In this document: in pieces, positions 27,192 through 34,826 of the stretch
How the letters are laid out: every line of letters begins with the position of its first letter
Position numbering within the stretch: position 1 is the first letter of the stretch
Assembly: GCF_000152805.1 (NCBI RefSeq)
Contig: NZ_CH902578.1
Coordinates: 3,921,319 to 3,985,318 of the forward strand
Length of the DNA stretch: 64,000 bases
Source: Maritimibacter alkaliphilus HTCC2654
GTDB lineage: Bacteria; Pseudomonadota; Alphaproteobacteria; Rhodobacterales; Rhodobacteraceae
Reading direction: 5' to 3'
Made by a program: the position numbers and the translations under genes
Notes under the pieces: generated by a model
What the model saw: only the letters and a program-made list of their open reading frames with translations
Database searches by the model: none
Told to the model about the DNA's origin: nothing

Positions 27192-28025
27192 ATGACCACG
27201 CGCACCTACGCAACGCCGCCGGGGGGTCTCCCCCCGCAATCTGACCTGATGACCGCGAGCACCGGGAAGGCCGTCTTCACCGACGCCTATGCCGTGATTC
27301 CGCGGGGCACGATGACCGATATCGTGCTGATCGCGCTGCCCTACTGGGGCAACACCAAGGTCTGGGTGATTTCGCGGCCCATGACCGGGTTTTCCGAGAG
27401 CTTTTCGCATTACGTGATGGAGGTCGGCGCGGGCGGCGGCTCCGGCCAGCCGGAAGTGAACCCCGAGGCCGAAGCGGTGCTGTTCGTCACCAAGGGCGAG
27501 CTTTGGCTGAAGATCGGCGAGGACATTCACCGCATGGGTCCGGGCGGCTATGCCTATCTGCCTCCCGGCACCGACTGGTCGATCGAGAACCAGGGCGACA
27601 TGCCCGCGTTCTTCCACTGGATCCGCAAACGCTATGACAAGGTCGAAGGCATCGACATGCCGGAGGTCTTCGTCACCAACGAACGCGACCATGCCCCCCA
27701 CCCGATGCCGGGCACCGAGGGCAAATGGTCGACCACCCGTTTCGTCGACCCGCTGGACGTGCGCCACGACATGCACGTGACCATCGTGACCTTCGAACCC
27801 GGCGCGGTGATCCCCTTCATGGAAACCCACGTGATGGAGCACGGGCTGTTCATCTTGCAGGGCAAGGGCGTCTACCGGCTGAATCAGGACTGGGTCGAGG
27901 TCGAGGCGGGCGATTACATCTGGCTGCGCGCCTTTTGCCCGCAGGCCTGCTACGCGGGCGGGCCGGAACCGTTCCGCTACCTGCTTTACAAGGACGTGAA
28001 CCGCCACATGCCTTTGGGTCTGTAA
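27192..28025 (+). CDS. allE: (S)-ureidoglycine aminohydrolase, bicupin
   Basis: A 277-residue protein with two cupin domains (about 60-150 and 190-270), converting (S)-ureidoglycine to (S)-ureidoglycolate and ammonia in purine/allantoin breakdown. Family blocks include YAVIPRGTMTDIVLIALPYW, SFSHYVMEVGAGGGS, HRMGPGGYAYLPPGTDW, and the metal-binding cupin ETHVMEHGLFILQGKGVYRL with the Glu/His ligands. The start at 27192 has GAGGAAA upstream; the longer frame from 27114 lacks support. Other allantoin genes are not adjacent. Confidence 0.9.
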   Translation: MTTRTYATPPGGLPPQSDLMTASTGKAVFTDAYAVIPRGTMTDIVLIALPYWGNTKVWVISRPMTGFSESFSHYVMEVGAGGGSGQPEVNPEAEAVLFVTKGELWLKIGEDIHRMGPGGYAYLPPGTDWSIENQGDMPAFFHWIRKRYDKVEGIDMPEVFVTNERDHAPHPMPGTEGKWSTTRFVDPLDVRHDMHVTIVTFEPGAVIPFMETHVMEHGLFILQGKGVYRLNQDWVEVEAGDYIWLRAFCPQACYAGGPEPFRYLLYKDVNRHMPLGL

Positions 28026-28031
28026 GGCGGT

Positions 28032-28160
28032 GCGGGCAAAGGCCCGCGCAGGTTTTGCGCCGCTCCGGCAAAGCCGGACCTGCGCGGTGGGCGAGAGGGC
28101 GCTGCCCTCTCGCGCTCTCCCGAGGTATTTTCAGACCGAAGAAGGGGATCCGGGATTTTC
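28032..28160. repeat. Structured GC-rich intergenic segment with three hairpins
   Basis: After allE come three consecutive hairpins: GCGGGC/GCCCGC (28032-28047), TCCGGC/GCCGGA (about 28067-28081) and GAGAGGGC/GCCCTCTC (28093-28111), then the tail GAGGTATTTTCAGACCGAAG. From memory, roseobacter intergenic regions often carry similar hairpin-plus-GAGGTATTTT tails, so this is probably one copy of a dispersed repeat that can also end allE transcription. Only one copy with this tail was seen here. Confidence 0.5.
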
Positions 28161-28229
28161 GTCGGGAATTGTCGCCAAATCGGAAACACCATCATATTGT
28201 CGCCCTAATCTGTCGCTAACCAGCGTCCA

Positions 28230-29255
28230 ATGACGATGACGAGCACGAATTCCGCAAGCATGGGACCGATACGCCGAACCGAGCGACCGCAGAAACGGTG
28301 GCGCGATACCGCGCTGCTTCTGGCGCTGTTCGCGCTGGTGGTCGCGGGCCTGATCGGTGCGGCGGCCGCGACCGGCTGGGAAGAAACCAAGGCGCAACTG
28401 GCCAAGCTGAGCCAGTGGCAATTCGCGGTTCTTCTGGGCTTGTCCTTGGCCAACTACCTGCTGCGCGGACTGCGCTGGCACCTGTTTGCGGCCAAACTCG
28501 GACTCGGTCTTGGGATCGTCGCGAATTTCATCCATTTCCTCGGCGGCTTCGCGATGAGCGTCACCCCCGGCCGGGTCGGTGAACTGGTCCGTATGCGATG
28601 GATCGGGCGCGAAACGGGCTGGAGTTTCGAGCGGACGGCACCGCTGGTGCTGGTCGACCGCGCCTCGGACCTCGCCGCGATGGGCTTGATCCTCGGGATC
28701 GCGCTGGCCTTTTCCACGACCGGGATCGCGGGCGGCATTCCCGTGACCGTGCTGGCCCTGATCGGTGCGCTGGTCGTGACACGGCCCGTTTTGCTGGAAA
28801 AGATCGCCACTTTCGGGCATCGCTGGCTCGGTCGCCTGCCCCGCCTTTTCGCCAAGGTGCGGCGGGCCGCACGGTCGTTGCAGGTGTTCTCCGCCCCCGG
28901 CCTCACCGCGCTGGCCTTGCTGATCGGGCTCGTCGGCTGGTTCGCGGAAGGCTATGCCTTCCACCTCCTCCTCGTCTGGATGGGCGCCGATATCGGCGTG
29001 TCCAAGGCCATCGCGATCTTCGTCTTCGCCTCGCTCGCGGGCGGCCTGACCGGCGCGCCCGGCGGTGTCGGCGGGGCCGAAGCGGCGATGGTCGCGCTTC
29101 TCACCCTCGAAGGCGTGGGGCTGGAGACCAGCCTGCCCGCCACCGCGATCATCCGCGTGACGACACTCTGGTTCGCCATCGGGATCGGCCTGATCCTGTT
29201 CCCCGTGGCCGAGAAACATTCGAAGAAGGCGCAGAATGCTTTGGAAAACCGCTGA
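28230..29255 (+). CDS. LPG-synthase-type transmembrane protein (UPF0104/YbhN-like)
   Basis: A 341-residue membrane protein with about eight helices, of the lysylphosphatidylglycerol-synthase transmembrane family. Signature pieces are NYLLRGLRWHLF, GGFAMSVTPGRVGELVRMRW, the DRASDLAAMGL segment and GGLTGAPGGVGGAEAAMVALL. Relatives act in lipid transfer or flipping. It lacks the aminoacyl-transfer domain of MprF. Its end overlaps the DprE1-like gene by 20 bp, so it is in the arabinose-module operon and is a plausible carrier for the lipid-linked sugar; that role is inference. Confidence 0.85.
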   Translation: MTMTSTNSASMGPIRRTERPQKRWRDTALLLALFALVVAGLIGAAAATGWEETKAQLAKLSQWQFAVLLGLSLANYLLRGLRWHLFAAKLGLGLGIVANFIHFLGGFAMSVTPGRVGELVRMRWIGRETGWSFERTAPLVLVDRASDLAAMGLILGIALAFSTTGIAGGIPVTVLALIGALVVTRPVLLEKIATFGHRWLGRLPRLFAKVRRAARSLQVFSAPGLTALALLIGLVGWFAEGYAFHLLLVWMGADIGVSKAIAIFVFASLAGGLTGAPGGVGGAEAAMVALLTLEGVGLETSLPATAIIRVTTLWFAIGIGLILFPVAEKHSKKAQNALENR

Positions 29256-30546
29256 CTATTCCGGCTGGGGCCGGGTCCACACGGCACATGGCGAGATTGC
29301 GCGGCCCGAACGCGCCTCGACCCTCGCCCGGATCATGGAAGAGGCGCCCGCGCCGGCCTTTGGCAATCGTCGCTCTTACGGAGATTCACCGTTGAACGAC
29401 GGGGGACGCGCGATCGACATGACGCGCATGGACAAGGTGCTGGGGTTCGACCCGGACACCGGCGTGGTCGAGGCCGAAGCCGGTATCCGGCTGGGCGAGC
29501 TCATGCGGCTGTTCGCCCCGCGCGGCTGGACGCCCGCGGTCGTGCCCGGCACCGGCTTCTGCACGCTGGGCGGCGCCATCGCCAACGATGTGCATGGCAA
29601 GAACCACCATGTCGCCGGCAGTTTCGGCGAGCATGTGATCTCGGTCGCGCTGTTTGCCAACGGCAAGCGGGTGACGGTGTCCCCCGGCCATAACAAGGCG
29701 CAGTTCCGCGCCACGATGGGCGGGATCGGTCAGACCGGCGTGATCCTGTCGGCCAAGATCCAGATGAAGCCCTGCCCCGGCACCGCGATGCGGGTGACCG
29801 AACGGCGGCTGAACGACTGGGACGAACAGATCGACGCGCTCGAGGCCTCGACCGCCTCTTATGCCGTAAGCTGGATCGACGCGCAGGCCCGCGGCGCAAG
29901 GATGGGGCGCGGCATACTGGAAGAGGCGGAGTTGAGCGACATGCGCCTGCCCTCGCGCGCCAAGCCCAAATCGGTGCCGTTCAATGTCGGCCTGTTCTCG
30001 AACGGGTTGTTCGCGCGGGCCTTCAACGAAGGGTATCTGCGGCGCATTCCCGAGGCGGGCAAGACATCGGACAAGCCGATGGAGGATTTCTTCTTTCCCT
30101 TGGACAAGGTTCACGGCGTCACCAAGCTTTACGGCAAGGCGGGGTTCCACCAGTTTCAATGCGTCGTGCCCACCGACAAGACCGACGTGCTGCGCGACAT
30201 GATGATGAAGATCAGCCGATCCGGCCTCGCCTCCCCCCTCGTCGTGCTGAAACGCATGGGGCCGGGGCGCGCCGGAATGCTGTCGTTCCCGATGGAGGGC
30301 TATACACTCGCCATCGATTTCCCGAACCGGGCCAAGGCCAAAAAGCTGATCGCCGAGTTGGAGGCGATGACGGCGGAGGCGGCGGGGCGGCTTTATCTTG
30401 CCAAGGACAGCCTTGCCTCGGGCGAGATGATAAGGGGCATGTATCCCGAATGGTCCGAGTGGGCGCAACAGGCGGCCAAGGCAGACCCGGACGGGGCGCT
30501 TGTCAACGATATGGTGCGACGGCTCGAACTGAGGAGCGCGACATGA
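29236..30546 (+). CDS. DprE1-like FAD oxidase (polyprenylphosphoryl-ribose 2'-oxidase)
   Basis: A 436-residue VAO-family flavoprotein. In mycobacteria DprE1 oxidises decaprenylphosphoryl-beta-D-ribose to the 2'-keto form. Diagnostic matches are NRRSYGDS, TLGGAIANDVHGKNHH (flavin site and catalytic-type His), FFFPLDKVHG, GRLYLAKDS with the active-site Lys (about residue 388), and MYPEWSEW. The segment around the Mycobacterium benzothiazinone-target cysteine (CVDFP there) reads AIDFP here, so that Cys is Ala. The start overlaps the upstream membrane-protein gene; the stop overlaps the DprE2-like gene by four bases. Confidence 0.9.
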   Translation: MLWKTADYSGWGRVHTAHGEIARPERASTLARIMEEAPAPAFGNRRSYGDSPLNDGGRAIDMTRMDKVLGFDPDTGVVEAEAGIRLGELMRLFAPRGWTPAVVPGTGFCTLGGAIANDVHGKNHHVAGSFGEHVISVALFANGKRVTVSPGHNKAQFRATMGGIGQTGVILSAKIQMKPCPGTAMRVTERRLNDWDEQIDALEASTASYAVSWIDAQARGARMGRGILEEAELSDMRLPSRAKPKSVPFNVGLFSNGLFARAFNEGYLRRIPEAGKTSDKPMEDFFFPLDKVHGVTKLYGKAGFHQFQCVVPTDKTDVLRDMMMKISRSGLASPLVVLKRMGPGRAGMLSFPMEGYTLAIDFPNRAKAKKLIAELEAMTAEAAGRLYLAKDSLASGEMIRGMYPEWSEWAQQAAKADPDGALVNDMVRRLELRSAT

Positions 30547-31280
30547 ACGAGACTTGGATCATCCTCGGCGCGACCTCGTCGATGGCGCGCGCCTTCGGGC
30601 GGGCGGTGGCCGAGCGGGGGGCGACCGTATACCTCGCAGGCCGCGACATGGAGGACCTCAAGGGGTCCGCCGCCGATCTTGAGGCACGCGGCGCGGCCAA
30701 GGCGCAGGCGGTGAAGTTCGATGCGCGCGATGCCGCGACCTTTGCGCCGATCATCGCGGCCGCCGAGGGCGAGGAAGGGCTGATACACGCCGCCGTTTTC
30801 GTGGGGTCGATGCCGGAGCAGTCGGAGGTCGACAAAGACCCCGGCCTGATCGACGGCACGGTACAGGAGAGCTTCACCGGCCCCGCCCGGTTCCTACAGA
30901 TGCTCGCCCCGGTGATCGAGGCGCGCGCGGGCGGGACCGTCGTGGGCGTCGGGTCGGTCGCAGGCGACCGGGGGCGGTTGTCGAACTACGTCTACGGCTC
31001 GGCCAAGGCGGGGTTCCACACCTACCTCGCCGGGCTGCGCAATCGTCTGAACCGCGCGGGCGGCCATGTGGTCACGGTGAAACCGGGCTTCGTGGATACC
31101 GCGATGACATGGGGGATCGAGGGCATGTTCCTTGTCGCAGATCCGGCGGACGTCGCTGGCGACATTCTCAAGGCGGTCGAGAAGAAAAAGAACACGATCT
31201 ACACCCCGTTCTTCTGGCGCATCATCATGACGATCATCAAGTCGGTGCCCGAGCCGATCTTCAAGAAGCTGTCGATCTGA
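30543..31280 (+). CDS. DprE2-like short-chain dehydrogenase
   Basis: A 245-residue SDR. With DprE1 it would reduce the keto intermediate to polyprenylphosphoryl-D-arabinose using NAD(P)H. The Rossmann motif reads LGATSSMARAFGR, the active site is S (GVGSVAGDRG) with YVYGSAKAGF (Tyr-x3-Lys), and the C-terminal basic hydrophobic tail (WRIIMTIIKSVPEPIFKKL) suggests membrane association, as in DprE2. Coupled by a four-base overlap to the DprE1-like gene. The pairing makes this assignment much firmer than the SDR fold alone. Confidence 0.88.
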   Translation: MNETWIILGATSSMARAFGRAVAERGATVYLAGRDMEDLKGSAADLEARGAAKAQAVKFDARDAATFAPIIAAAEGEEGLIHAAVFVGSMPEQSEVDKDPGLIDGTVQESFTGPARFLQMLAPVIEARAGGTVVGVGSVAGDRGRLSNYVYGSAKAGFHTYLAGLRNRLNRAGGHVVTVKPGFVDTAMTWGIEGMFLVADPADVAGDILKAVEKKKNTIYTPFFWRIIMTIIKSVPEPIFKKLSI

Positions 31281-31308
31281 TCGCACCGCGCCGCAGCGCG
31301 TCACGCGG

Positions 31309-32775
31309 TTAGTTGAGGGCCGCGCTCACCCATTGTTCCCACAGGCCCGCGGCCTGAAACAGCAGGGCGATGGCGATCATCAGGATGCCCAGACCGCGCT
31401 TGTCCTTCATCGCGAACACGATGGGGTCGTGGTCCTGCTTGCCGTAATAGCCCAGCCGCACCATGCGGATCAGCCACCATGCAATCGGGATCAGCGCGGC
31501 CCAGACCAGCCACTGCGTCGGATAAAGCGCCACCGCCTGATCGGTGAAGCTGTAAAGGAAGAAGCTGACCAGCGCGCCGACCATGCCGAGGATGGCGACG
31601 TTCAAAAGATCGGGCCGATCCGGCTTGCCGTAACCGCGCCCCGGCAGCCGCTCGTCCCCATGGGCGAGTGTCACTTCGGTCAGGCGTTTGACGCAGCCGA
31701 GCGTCAGGAAGGCCGGGAAGATGAAGGCGAGCAGATAACCCGACACTTCGACCCCCGAGGCATAGGCGCCCGCGACCACCCGGATCGTGTAGAGCCCCGC
31801 GAGCACGGCGATGTCGATCCAGCGCAGGCGTTTGAGTTTCAGCGAATAGGCCAGAGATAGGATCATGTAGCCCACGATGACGGCGAGAAAAGCGGGTGAC
31901 AGGATCGCGGCGATGACGAGCGCCGCCGCCCCCACCCCGGCACCTGCGGCCATGCCGACCGAAATCGGGACCGCGCCCGAGGCGAAGGGGCGGTGCTTTT
32001 TCTTGACGTGCAGCCGGTCGGCCTCGAGGTCGAGCAGATCGTTCACCACGTAGATCGAGCTTGCGGCGAAGGAAAACGCCAGCATCCCGAACAAGTCCGA
32101 GATCAACGTGGACAGCGTGAAATCATGGGCGGCGAGGACCGGCACGAACAGCAGGACGTTCTTGACCCACTGATGCGGGCGCAGCGCCTTGAGCACGCCG
32201 CGCGGCGACCAGCCGCCCGCGATCCGCGTGACAGGTTTGCCCTGCCCTTCGAGCAGTTTCGCCGATGCGGTGTCGCCCACCACCAAGGCCGCGTTCGCGT
32301 GCGACCAGACCTCGCGGTCTACCGTGTCGTTGCCCGCGTAGTCGAACCCGGCCTCTCCGTAAGCCTCGACCAGCGCGGCGGCCTTGCGGCGGCCCTTGAG
32401 GTTTTGGGTCTCGCTCGACGCGAAGACGCGCGGCGACAGGCCGTGGTCGGCGGCGAGGCGTTTCACCAGCGCCGCGTTCGAAGCCGAGGCCAGCACGACC
32501 TCCCGCCCCTCGGCCTTGGCCGCCGCAACCGCGTCGGCGACGCCTTCGTTCACCGGCATGAGGTCGGTGCGGATCTCGGTCAGATCCACGAGGCGGGCCT
32601 TGAGCCGCGCAGGGTCGGTCAGATGCGCGAACACCGCCCGGATCGTCGCGATCGGGGCCTGCCCCAGACCGGCCCAGAAGGTTTCGAACAGAAGATCGGT
32701 CTTCAGAAACGTGCCGTCGACGTCGAGCACGAGCGGTTTGCTCTCGGTTTTCATGAAAGTCCCGGTATCATCCAT
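31309..32775 (-). CDS. HAD-UbiA fusion, putative polyprenyl-phosphate phosphoribosyltransferase
   Basis: A 488-residue two-domain protein. Residues about 10-190 form a HAD-type hydrolase (DVDGTFLKTD nucleophile motif at 18; LASASN; GNDTVDREVW). Residues about 200-488 form a UbiA prenyltransferase with eight to nine helices and the metal motif NDLLDLEADRLH at about 242. In mycobacteria a UbiA protein moves 5-phosphoribose from PRPP to decaprenyl phosphate and a separate phosphatase then removes the 5-phosphate; here the HAD domain could do the second step. It is convergent with the DprE2-like gene and starts four bases after the lytic transglycosylase stop. Confidence 0.85.
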   Translation of the reverse strand: MDDTGTFMKTESKPLVLDVDGTFLKTDLLFETFWAGLGQAPIATIRAVFAHLTDPARLKARLVDLTEIRTDLMPVNEGVADAVAAAKAEGREVVLASASNAALVKRLAADHGLSPRVFASSETQNLKGRRKAAALVEAYGEAGFDYAGNDTVDREVWSHANAALVVGDTASAKLLEGQGKPVTRIAGGWSPRGVLKALRPHQWVKNVLLFVPVLAAHDFTLSTLISDLFGMLAFSFAASSIYVVNDLLDLEADRLHVKKKHRPFASGAVPISVGMAAGAGVGAAALVIAAILSPAFLAVIVGYMILSLAYSLKLKRLRWIDIAVLAGLYTIRVVAGAYASGVEVSGYLLAFIFPAFLTLGCVKRLTEVTLAHGDERLPGRGYGKPDRPDLLNVAILGMVGALVSFFLYSFTDQAVALYPTQWLVWAALIPIAWWLIRMVRLGYYGKQDHDPIVFAMKDKRGLGILMIAIALLFQAAGLWEQWVSAALN

Positions 32776-32779
32776 TCGG

Positions 32780-33631
32780 TCAAACTCCGTTCACGGCGAA
32801 GACGCAGCCGTCGGTCATCAATTCGGGCGGGGTCAGGCACAGGCCGCGCGCCACCTGCCAGGCCGCCAGCACCTTTGGCACGTAGGCCCGCGTTTCGGCA
32901 TAGGGCGGCACGCCGCCGTGTTTCGTCACCGCGTTCTCGCCTGCGTTGTATCCGGCCAGCGTCAGGATCGGGTCGCGCCCGAAATGTTTCATCAGCCAGC
33001 CCAGGTATTTCACGCCGCCCTTAATGTTCTGCGAAGGATCGGTGGCATCGGTCACGCCGAACCGCTCGGCTGTCGCCGGGATGAGCTGCATGAGGCCCAT
33101 CGCCCCCTTCTCGCTTTCCGCCGTCGTGCTGCCGGAGCTTTCGACCGAGATCAGGGCGACCACCAGCGCGGGCGAAATATCGGTGCCGATGGTGGCCAGC
33201 AGGATGTCGGGGCCATAGGCCTTGGCGATGTCCTGAAGCGTCTGAAGGCGCGGGGCCTGAAGATCGGCCCGAGCCGTCAGGGTTTCGAGCGCCTTCATGA
33301 CGTTGGCGGGCCCCGCCTCGTCCAGAGCGGGGGATACGCTGGCCCAGAACCACTCGTACCCGCTCTTGGGCGTGTCGTCCGCTTCGGCGGTCTGCACGTC
33401 CGCCTCGGCCTTCGCCGCTTCCTCGGCCGCGCGTTCCGCGGCCCGCTGTTCCAAGGCCGCCCGCGCGCGCGCCTGTTCGGCGGGATCGATCTGCACCGTG
33501 ATGCGCCGGGTGGTCCCCGCCTGTGGCACGGGCACGCGTTTGAAGGTGAAATCGGCATCCTGCCCGAACGCCGAGAATGGGGTCAACAGAAGCCCCAGAA
33601 CACCGATCGTCTTGATCGTTACGGTCCGCAT
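32780..33631 (-). CDS. Lytic transglycosylase, SLT domain
   Basis: A 283-residue secreted peptidoglycan lytic transglycosylase. The start at 33631 (MRTVTIKTIG) gives a signal peptide ending at FSAFGQ; a longer frame to 33784 has no support. A coiled, Ala/Glu-rich segment (about 45-80) precedes the SLT domain (about 140-260) with catalytic Glu in ISVESSGSTTAESEKGAMGLMQ split over SVESSG and KGAMGLMQLIPATA, and the NIKGGVKYLGWL and LAGYNAGENAV blocks. It is upstream of the HAD-UbiA gene in one operon and divergent from the pilin genes, so it may open the wall for pilus assembly. Confidence 0.92.
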   Translation of the reverse strand: MRTVTIKTIGVLGLLLTPFSAFGQDADFTFKRVPVPQAGTTRRITVQIDPAEQARARAALEQRAAERAAEEAAKAEADVQTAEADDTPKSGYEWFWASVSPALDEAGPANVMKALETLTARADLQAPRLQTLQDIAKAYGPDILLATIGTDISPALVVALISVESSGSTTAESEKGAMGLMQLIPATAERFGVTDATDPSQNIKGGVKYLGWLMKHFGRDPILTLAGYNAGENAVTKHGGVPPYAETRAYVPKVLAAWQVARGLCLTPPELMTDGCVFAVNGV

Positions 33632-33788
33632 GTCGCGAAAACCTGCACTGCCTCGTTCTTTTCTTTTGAGGTATCTTCGCAAATTCGGACTCGAAGGGCC
33701 AGTTTTTCTTACCTTTCGCAACGAAACGGCCCGGAAAACCCGGTGATCGGAAAATAATTCGGATTTTTTATCGCTCCATTTCAAAGTG

Positions 33789-33803
33789 TTAATCGGAAAT
33801 TAA
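33789..33803 (+). promoter_or_regulatory. CtrA box upstream of the flp/tad locus
   Basis: The 343-bp gap between the lytic transglycosylase and flp1 contains TTAA, seven bases, TTAA, an exact match to the CtrA consensus of alphaproteobacteria. It lies about 170 bp upstream of flp1 and 158 bp upstream of the transglycosylase start. The rest of the gap is AT-richer than the surroundings, with no convincing ORF; repeats of CCAA/CCAAAATC occur at 33822-33860. Confidence 0.65.
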
Positions 33804-33974
33804 CGAAATTTCCCAACCCGTCCAAAATCGTACCAACCCTGCCAAAATCATGCCCAAATCAAGGGTCAAATTCCAACCATGCCAAGCAGGGCAGAGGATC
33901 GGTTCACAGGCGGTTCGAAGGTTTCTGCAAGGTGTGAGTGAAACTGAGCTGAAAACTTTTCGGAGGGACAAAAG

Positions 33975-34166
33975 ATGAAACTGTTCAAGCTTGCCAAGAA
34001 ATTCCGCGCTGAAGAAGACGGTGCGGTGACTGTTGACTGGGTCGTTCTCACGGCCGCCATCGTGGGCCTCGGCATCGCGGTTCTGACGTCGGTTTCCGGC
34101 GGCACGACCTCGCTCGCCGACAAAGTGTCCTCGAGCCTCTCGGCCATGACCATCATGACGCACTAA
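33975..34166 (+). CDS. flp1: Flp-family type IVb pilin, copy 1
   Basis: A 63-residue prepilin. The hydrophilic leader MKLFKLAKKFRAEEDG is cut after Gly16 by the prepilin peptidase TadV. The 47-residue mature pilin begins AVTVDWVVLTAAIVGLG, a hydrophobic helix, and ends in a Ser/Thr-rich segment. Residues 5-6 of the mature form are Asp-Trp where Flp pilins usually have Glu-Tyr. A strong GGAGGG ribosome site precedes the ATG. The mature sequence is identical to that of copies 2 and 3, despite many synonymous differences. First gene of the Tad locus. Confidence 0.93.
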   Translation: MKLFKLAKKFRAEEDGAVTVDWVVLTAAIVGLGIAVLTSVSGGTTSLADKVSSSLSAMTIMTH

Positions 34167-34203
34167 GCGTCACACCGACCTAACTCAATCAGGAGATACC
34201 GCA

Positions 34204-34395
34204 ATGAAACTCATCAACTTCTTCAACCGCTTCAAGAAAGACGAAGACGGCGCCGTCACCGTGGACTGGGTCGTGCTGACCGCCGCCATCGTGGGCCTGG
34301 GCATCGCCGTTCTCACCTCGGTCTCGGGCGGCACCACGTCGCTGGCCGACAAGGTTTCGTCGTCGCTGTCCGCGATGACCATCATGACGCACTAA
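34204..34395 (+). CDS. flp2: Flp-family type IVb pilin, copy 2
   Basis: A 63-residue prepilin with leader MKLINFFNRFKKDEDG and the same 47-residue mature sequence as the other copies. It starts 37 bp after copy 1 with CAGGAG upstream. Its leader differs from copy 3 at one residue (Ile4 versus Val4), and its 3' half is almost the same DNA as copy 3, including the bases following the stop (TAAGCGTC), so copies 2 and 3 arose by a recent duplication. Confidence 0.93.
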   Translation: MKLINFFNRFKKDEDGAVTVDWVVLTAAIVGLGIAVLTSVSGGTTSLADKVSSSLSAMTIMTH

Positions 34396-34428
34396 GCGTC
34401 GCAACGAACTCTACTGGAGAGCAGAAAC

Positions 34429-34620
34429 ATGAAACTCGTGAACTTCTTCAACCGCTTCAAGAAAGACGAAGATGGCGCCGTGACCGTGGACTGGGTTGTC
34501 CTCACCGCCGCCATCGTGGGCCTCGGCATCGCCGTTCTGACCTCGGTCTCCGGCGGCACCACCTCGCTGGCCGACAAGGTTTCGTCGTCGCTGTCCGCGA
34601 TGACCATCATGACGCACTAA
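34429..34620 (+). CDS. flp3: Flp-family type IVb pilin, copy 3
   Basis: A 63-residue prepilin with leader MKLVNFFNRFKKDEDG; mature sequence identical to copies 1 and 2. Ribosome site CTGGAGAG. It is followed 28 bp later by a strong hairpin terminator, so the three pilin genes form a separate highly expressed transcript ahead of the assembly genes. Confidence 0.93.
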   Translation: MKLVNFFNRFKKDEDGAVTVDWVVLTAAIVGLGIAVLTSVSGGTTSLADKVSSSLSAMTIMTH

Positions 34621-34648
34621 GCGTCACGATCCGAAGACCTCCGGAATT

Positions 34649-34671
34649 GGGCCGCATCCTCGATGCGGCCC
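34649..34671 (+). terminator. Terminator after the flp genes
   Basis: GGGCCGCAT pairs with ATGCGGCCC across a 5-base loop (9-bp perfect stem), followed by TTTCC. It probably stops most transcripts after flp3, leaving lower readthrough into cpaB. Confidence 0.8.
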
Positions 34672-34826
34672 TTTCCCCGTTCTGGGGGGGGGCGTTTGAT
34701 TGTCGACGAATTGAAAGAAATCTTCGGCACTTCACGGTTTGTCCAGATTTTCGCCGCATTCTGGCGGCACAAGGGTAATGGAAACCTGACTGCCGGCCTG
34801 CCGGCGCACGAGGGAAAGGTAACGAT

